The notes under the pieces are model-generated. The model searched no databases. It worked only from the letters and a program-made list of their open reading frames with translations, and had not been told where the DNA came from. A DNA stretch of 35,204 bases from Anaerolineae bacterium. Lineage in GTDB: Bacteria > Chloroflexota > Anaerolineae > Anaerolineales > Villigracilaceae. Shown here one piece after another: positions 30,665-35,204 of the stretch. Both the position numbers and the translations under genes were made by a program. The number at the start of each line of letters is the position of its first letter. The first letter of the stretch is position 1. Location: NCBI GenBank assembly GCA_017303735.1, contig JAFLCF010000023.1, positions 1 through 35,204 on the forward strand, written 5' to 3'.

Positions 30665-30701
30665 GATGCTCTGTTGTAGGCTAAGCCCTCCACAGAGCAT
30701 C
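30665..30701. repeat. Inverted repeat downstream of rpoC
   Basis: Arms GATGCTCTGT (30665-30674) and ACAGAGCATC (30692-30701), perfect, around a 17-base centre containing GGCTAAGCC. It lies between the rpoC terminator and the methyltransferase promoter. Confidence 0.65.
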
Positions 30702-30707
30702 AAACAA

Positions 30708-30739
30708 AAAATGCCCTGAACTTTCGCTCAGGGCATTTT
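30708..30739 (-). terminator. rpoC terminator
   Basis: A 12-bp stem with arms 30728-30739 and 30708-30719 (core ATGCCCTGA), read on the minus strand and followed by a T-rich run. Eleven bases past the rpoC stop. Confidence 0.9.
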
Positions 30740-30750
30740 GTTGAACTTGA

Positions 30751-33700
30751 TTAGTCTCCAGCGGTGGTATCTGGCATTTCTTCGGTAGTGTCTGCCGCTG
30801 CTTCATCGCCAGGGACCGTGAAGCGCCCGTGGATAAAGCCCGTGCCCGCCGGGATGAGCTTGCCGATGATGACGTTCTCCTTCAACCCGAAGAGCGGGTC
30901 GGTGGTGGAACCAATCGCAGCGCTTGCCAACACCTTGATGGTGTGTTGGAAGGAGGATGCAGAGAGGAAGGAGTCGGTGCTGAGAGAAGCTTTGGTCACA
31001 CCGAGCAGGACTTCGCTGAAGCGAGCCGCAGATTTTCCTTCCGCGATCAACTGCTCATTGATCTTGCGGATCTCGAGTCTATCGATCACATCACCGGGCA
31101 GGTGCTTGGTATCGCCGGGGCGGGTGATCTGCACCTTGCTCAACATCTTGCGGATGATGACCTCAAAATGTTTGTCATGGATGTTCTGACCCTGTGAGCG
31201 ATACACCTTTTGCACTTCGGTCATCAGGTACATCTGGCAGGCATCGCGTCCTTGAATTTTCAAGATGCGGTGCGGGTTCAACGAACCTTCAGTGAGAGCG
31301 GTGCCAGCTTCCACATGCGAGCCATCGCGGACGAGGATGCGCGAGGTGTTGGGAATATCCATGATGACTTCTTCGCGCTGTTCGTAAGAGACGATGACCT
31401 TGCGGTCTTTCTTCTCAACAGCTACGCGCCCGCCATGCTGGGAAACAATGGTGGCTTTTTCCTTGGTAGCAAGGATGTCGCCAGCCTGCACTTCAGATTC
31501 GTCCTTCGCCATGATCTTCCAGTCTTCTGGAATGGCGTATTCGTCATGCACCATTTCGGCATGTTCAATGTGGACTTCGCGCATGTCGGCGTATTTCTCC
31601 GACTGCAGGATGTGGATCACGCCTCCGATTTCGGCGACGGCGGCTTCACCCTTCGGCTGTTTACGCGCTTCGAAGATTTCCTCCACGCGGGGAAGACCCG
31701 TGGTGATGTCGCTTGCACCCGAAGACGCCACACCACCGGTGTGGAAGGTGCGGAGCGTCAACTGTGTACCCGGTTCACCGATGGACTGAGCGGCAACGAT
31801 GCCCACCGCAGAACCAAGTTCCACCATGATGCCGCGTCCAAGATCAATGCCGTAGCATTTGGAGCAGATACCATGAGTCAGTTCACATGTCATCGGCGAG
31901 CGGAGTTTCAATTCGGTAACACCAGCATCCTGAATGGCACGTGCCATGTCATGGGTGATGACGTCGTTGTATTCAGCCAGCACCTCTCCGGTCTTCGGGT
32001 CGAGGATGCGTTCGGCAGCAAGGCGGCTGTAAATACGGCTTGCGAGTGACTGTCCAGCCACATCGTCTGCCTTGCGGATATAAATGCCATCGTGTGTGCC
32101 GCAGTCATATTCATTGATGATAATGTCCTGGGCAATATCCACGAGACGACGGGTAAGGTAGCCAGCATCCGCAGTACGCAGAGCGGTATCGGCAAGACCC
32201 TTGCGCGCGCCGTGGGTGGAGATGAAGTATTCCTGCGCCGTCAGACCTTCGCGGAAGTTGGAACGGATCGGCATCGGGATGATACGACCGGAGGGGTCTG
32301 CCATCAAACCGCGCATACCAGCCAACTGCGAGATGGTGGAGAACCCACCCTTCGTAGCGCCGGAGGTTGCCATGGTGGATAGGTTACCATCTGGATCCAT
32401 GTGACGCTTCACGGCATCACCGACCTTTTCTGTGGTTTCCTGCCAGATCTGGATCTCGCGTTCGTTCTTTTCCTGCTCGGTCAGCAGACCGCGGCGGAAG
32501 TCACGCTGTACCACTTCGACGGCTTTCAAGGCTTCATCGATGATGGGTTTGCGTTCCGGCGGAATGGAGATATCAGCCACCGCCAGAGTGGTGCCTGATT
32601 TCATGGCAAATTCGAAGCCGATGCTCTTAATCGCATCTGCAACATTGGTGGTCACTTCCTGACCGCACAATTCATAGACTTCGGCAACAAGATCCTTCAC
32701 GCCGCCTTTGTCCAATTTTTTATTGACGAACTGAACCTGTTCCGGCAACACGCGGTTCAAAAGAACGCGTCCAACTGTGGTGTCGATAAGGCGCTTCTCT
32801 TGTTCAGGGAGGCGTTTGCCCTTGTCGTCGTACCAGGTATTCGCAAGAAGTTTGATCTCAGAGTGAACATCCACCTGATCGAGGGCGTAGGCGAGTTCCA
32901 CTTCATCGAAGTTTGAGAACGCGCGACCATCGCCACGATGCTTGGCTTTCTGTTCCATTGAGAGGTAATACACACCCAAGACCATATCCTTGGACGGGGA
33001 AATGATCGGTTCGCCATCTGCCGGCTTGAGCAAGTTCTTCGAAGCGAGCATCAGATCGCGGGCTTCCTGAACCGCCTTCTGAGAAAGCGGAACGTGAACA
33101 GCCATCTGATCGCCGTCGAAGTCCGCGTTGAAAGCGGTGGTAACGAGCGGATGGAGCTGAATAGCAGAGCCTTCGATGAGGATCGGCTCAAACGCCTGAA
33201 TACCGAGACGGTGCAGTGTAGGTGCACGGTTCAACAATACGGGACGGTCGCCGATCACGCCTTCGAGCGCTTCCCACACTTCGGGGCGGTTGCGTTCGAT
33301 CAGGCGGCGGGCACCCTTCACATTGGCGGCATAACCGTTCTGCACGAGGCGGGCAATCACGAACGGACGATACAGTTCGAGCGCCATGCTCTTCGGCAGA
33401 CCGCATTGATTCAGTTTGAGGGTCGGACCCACAACGATCACGGAGCGACCGGAGTAGTCCACGCGCTTTCCGAGCAGGTTGCGGCGGAAGCGCCCCTTCT
33501 TGCCTTTGAGCATATCGCTCAAAGACTTGAGTTCGCGACGTCCGCGGCGGCTGAGCGCCTTACCACGCTGACTGTTGTCGATGAGAGAGTCAACAGCTTC
33601 TTGAAGCATACGCTTCTCATTGCGGATGATGACATCTGGTGCGCCGAGTTCGAGCAATCTCTTCAAGCGGTTATTGCGGTTGATCACGCGGCGGTACAGA

Positions 33701-35001
33701 TCGTTAAGATCGGAGGTGGCAAAACGCCCACCATCGAGCTGAACCATCGGGCGTAGATCGGGCGGAATAACAGGCAACACGGTCAGAATCATCCACTCGG
33801 GGCGGTTGCCAGAGCGGCGGAACGCTTCCACAACCTTTAGGCGGGTGGTGGCTTTCTTGCGTTTCTGCTTGCTCTTGGTGGTGCGAACTTCGTGCCAGAG
33901 TTCTTCAGATAGCTTGTCGAGGTCAAGGCGTTCGAGAACGTCATAGAAGGCTTCGGCACCCATGTCGGCACGGAAGACCTGACCCCAGCGTTGTTTGAGC
34001 TCGCGATAGCGGATTTCACTGATGAAGGTGAACGGGCGCAGTTCGAGCAATTCATCGCGCAGGCGTGAAGAGTTGTTCGAAGAGACCGAAGTCTGCGAAT
34101 CCAACTGATTGCGCAGGGCCTCCATTTCGGTATCTGCCTGTGCCTTGATCGTGGCGGTTTTGGTCTTGAGTTCGTCGATCTCTGCCTGGCGCTTGTCTTT
34201 GAGTTCATTCTCAAGCGATTCCAGCTTCTTCTGAACGGTCTTCTGAATCAAGGTGATGTGCTTGCTGGCAACCTTATCGCCGGCATCGACAATCTTCTCG
34301 CCGCCTTGATCAAAGACAATGGCTTTCTTAACTGTCTCGCCCATCTGGTCCTGAAGCAAACGCTCCAAACGCTGACCTTCCTTGATGATCGGGTCGAGCT
34401 GTTCGGCAATACCTTCATCGTAGCTTTGTTCGAGCGTGGCTTGCTTCTGTTTGAGTTCGGCAATGCTGGCATCGCGCCGGGTCTTGATCTCAACAATTTT
34501 CGAGTTGATATCCGACGCCTGTTCGCGTTCGGAAACCGTGATCTCATCTTCAAGGCGTTGCAGGGCTTTCTTGCGGGCTTCCTCGTCCACATAGGTGACG
34601 ATGTACTGGGCAAAGTAAAGCACCCGGTCCAGGTTGCGGCGGGAAATATCCAACAACATACCCATCTGCGACGGGATGCGGCGGGTATACCAAATGTGCG
34701 CCACCGGTGAAGCAAGCCCAATATGCCCCATGCGCTCGCGGCGCACGGAAGAACGGGTCACTTCAACGCCGCACTTTTCACAAGTGATGCCTTTGTAGCG
34801 GGGGTTCTTGTACTTGCCGCAATAACATTGCCAATCGCGGGTCGGTCCGAAGATCGCTTCGCAAAAGAGCCCGTCCTTCTCAGGGCGCAGGCGGCGATAG
34901 TTAATGGTTTCAGGTTTCAGCACCTCACCATACGACCAAGACATGATCGTTTGGGGCGAGGCAAGGCTGATACGGAGTGCAGTTAATCCCTTGGTTTCCA
35001 C
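30751..35001 (-). CDS. rpoC: RNA polymerase beta-prime subunit
   Basis: Largest subunit of RNA polymerase, 1416 residues. Landmarks: the N-terminal zinc site C59, C61, C74, C77; the catalytic Mg loop NADFDGD at 625-631; the second zinc site with [13 protein letters not shown]; and [16 protein letters not shown] near the bridge/trigger region. Residues about 139-320 are a long charged coiled-coil stretch inserted after the zinc domain, where B. subtilis has only a short linker; Actinobacteria carry an insertion at a similar site. The start is GTG 35001 with AGGAG upstream; a longer frame from 35073 would cross this site. rpoB is not within the 200 bases upstream, and rpoC has its own promoter. 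Confidence 0.97.
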   Translation of the reverse strand: METKGLTALRISLASPQTIMSWSYGEVLKPETINYRRLRPEKDGLFCEAIFGPTRDWQCYCGKYKNPRYKGITCEKCGVEVTRSSVRRERMGHIGLASPVAHIWYTRRIPSQMGMLLDISRRNLDRVLYFAQYIVTYVDEEARKKALQRLEDEITVSEREQASDINSKIVEIKTRRDASIAELKQKQATLEQSYDEGIAEQLDPIIKEGQRLERLLQDQMGETVKKAIVFDQGGEKIVDAGDKVASKHITLIQKTVQKKLESLENELKDKRQAEIDELKTKTATIKAQADTEMEALRNQLDSQTSVSSNNSSRLRDELLELRPFTFISEIRYRELKQRWGQVFRADMGAEAFYDVLERLDLDKLSEELWHEVRTTKSKQKRKKATTRLKVVEAFRRSGNRPEWMILTVLPVIPPDLRPMVQLDGGRFATSDLNDLYRRVINRNNRLKRLLELGAPDVIIRNEKRMLQEAVDSLIDNSQRGKALSRRGRRELKSLSDMLKGKKGRFRRNLLGKRVDYSGRSVIVVGPTLKLNQCGLPKSMALELYRPFVIARLVQNGYAANVKGARRLIERNRPEVWEALEGVIGDRPVLLNRAPTLHRLGIQAFEPILIEGSAIQLHPLVTTAFNADFDGDQMAVHVPLSQKAVQEARDLMLASKNLLKPADGEPIISPSKDMVLGVYYLSMEQKAKHRGDGRAFSNFDEVELAYALDQVDVHSEIKLLANTWYDDKGKRLPEQEKRLIDTTVGRVLLNRVLPEQVQFVNKKLDKGGVKDLVAEVYELCGQEVTTNVADAIKSIGFEFAMKSGTTLAVADISIPPERKPIIDEALKAVEVVQRDFRRGLLTEQEKNEREIQIWQETTEKVGDAVKRHMDPDGNLSTMATSGATKGGFSTISQLAGMRGLMADPSGRIIPMPIRSNFREGLTAQEYFISTHGARKGLADTALRTADAGYLTRRLVDIAQDIIINEYDCGTHDGIYIRKADDVAGQSLASRIYSRLAAERILDPKTGEVLAEYNDVITHDMARAIQDAGVTELKLRSPMTCELTHGICSKCYGIDLGRGIMVELGSAVGIVAAQSIGEPGTQLTLRTFHTGGVASSGASDITTGLPRVEEIFEARKQPKGEAAVAEIGGVIHILQSEKYADMREVHIEHAEMVHDEYAIPEDWKIMAKDESEVQAGDILATKEKATIVSQHGGRVAVEKKDRKVIVSYEQREEVIMDIPNTSRILVRDGSHVEAGTALTEGSLNPHRILKIQGRDACQMYLMTEVQKVYRSQGQNIHDKHFEVIIRKMLSKVQITRPGDTKHLPGDVIDRLEIRKINEQLIAEGKSAARFSEVLLGVTKASLSTDSFLSASSFQHTIKVLASAAIGSTTDPLFGLKENVIIGKLIPAGTGFIHGRFTVPGDEAAADTTEEMPDTTAGD

Positions 35002-35052
35002 TGGATCCTCTCCTACAAAAATAAAATTTCTTTTGAGTATAGGTAGCGTGTA

Positions 35053-35123
35053 GCTAACGCGTACCAGAGACAAACAAATGCAAGCGCTTCGAGTGATTTC
35101 CTCAAGCGCTTGCTGGTGTTAGC
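35053..35123 (-). promoter_or_regulatory. Structured leader of rpoC
   Basis: Nested inverted repeats in the untranslated leader: outer GCTAAC (35053-35058 with 35118-35123), CCAG (35064-35067 with 35113-35116) and inner GCAAGCGCTT (35080-35089 with 35104-35113), the latter extendable with one bulge. The inner pair shares a base with the CCAG/CTGG pair, so the folds may compete. No T-run follows, so it is not an obvious terminator. It may be a protein- or factor-binding leader. Confidence 0.6.
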
Positions 35124-35151
35124 TCTTTTTTTATGTACATCCAACGAGCCA

Positions 35152-35180
35152 ATTATATGGATTCAGGGGTCATGAGTCAA
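35152..35180 (-). promoter_or_regulatory. rpoC promoter
   Basis: TTGACT (35180-35175) and a perfect TATAAT (35157-35152) with a 17-base spacer on the minus strand: a near-consensus housekeeping promoter. Expected start near 35145, leader about 145 bases. Confidence 0.88.
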
Positions 35181-35204
35181 GGTCTTAATCAGTGAAGGAT
35201 GCCC

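Noticed and set aside
31210..32049. Open frame of 279 codons antisense to rpoC
   Set aside because: Shadow of a highly conserved part of rpoC; composition is typical of antisense frames.
35002..35073. Extended N-terminus of rpoC from ATG 35073
   Set aside because: It would span the RBS and part of the stem-forming leader; GTG 35001 with AGGAG gives the normal beta-prime N-terminus.
1..35204. tRNA or rRNA genes, insertion sequences, integrases, phage genes
   Set aside because: No transposase, integrase or phage-like protein was seen in the translations, and no cloverleaf or rRNA-like stretch was recognised in the gaps; the anti-terminator region at 10.0-10.3 kb is a T-box, not a tRNA.

Overview
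The window looks like a piece of a Chloroflexota chromosome, most likely class Anaerolineae. This is inferred from moderate GC, many lipoproteins with Thr/Pro-rich linkers, the protein flavour of the housekeeping genes (PheST, GyrA/ParC, RpoC with a long coiled-coil insertion) and the dense population of short palindromic repeats; no 16S rRNA gene is present to prove it. No tRNA, rRNA, CRISPR array, insertion sequence or prophage was found. It reads as core chromosome mixed with small lineage-specific operons.

Layout. 1-5.7 kb (+): plsY, an aminoglycoside-phosphotransferase-like kinase, a 52-residue membrane protein on the minus strand, and two ABC exporter half-transporters that together look like one heterodimeric exporter. 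5.7-11.1 kb (-): a small membrane protein, then pheS-pheT under a tRNA-Phe T-box leader with its own promoter, then a membrane diguanylate cyclase. 11.2-11.8 kb (+): a MarC-family protein. 11.9-16.1 kb (-): an M1 aminopeptidase-like lipoprotein, an HD hydrolase coupled to a PPOX-fold flavoprotein, and a tight cluster DUF4287/DUF5655 - DinB-like - 22-residue micro-ORF - four-TM protein. 16.4-21.8 kb: an SH3 lipoprotein (+), a DUF4230 protein (-), then a plus-strand run of PhnD-like binding lipoprotein, SanA/YdcF-like protein, HD protein and sulfatase. 22-27 kb (-): a GT39-like membrane glycosyltransferase, a hicB-hicA-unknown module, and a type IIA topoisomerase A subunit with a histone-H1-like tail. 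27.1-28.9 kb (+): a membrane protein coupled to a PQQ-repeat lipoprotein. 28.9-35.0 kb (-): a second SH3 lipoprotein, a SAM methyltransferase and rpoC, which has its own sigma-A-type promoter and a structured leader.

Regulation and genome style. Genes within operons often overlap (ATGA) or are separated by 1-10 bases. Several genes lack a Shine-Dalgarno site and have a -10-like hexamer 6-7 bases before ATG, which suggests leaderless transcripts. Heptamer-period arrays and palindromic elements sit between genes, and in two cases apparently inside coding sequence (pheT, the APH kinase). I see no large undescribed defence or biosynthetic system. The most original signals are the hicBA third gene with its 6-codon leader, the 22-residue micro-ORF, the topoisomerase tail, the coding-region repeat insertions and the rpoC leader.
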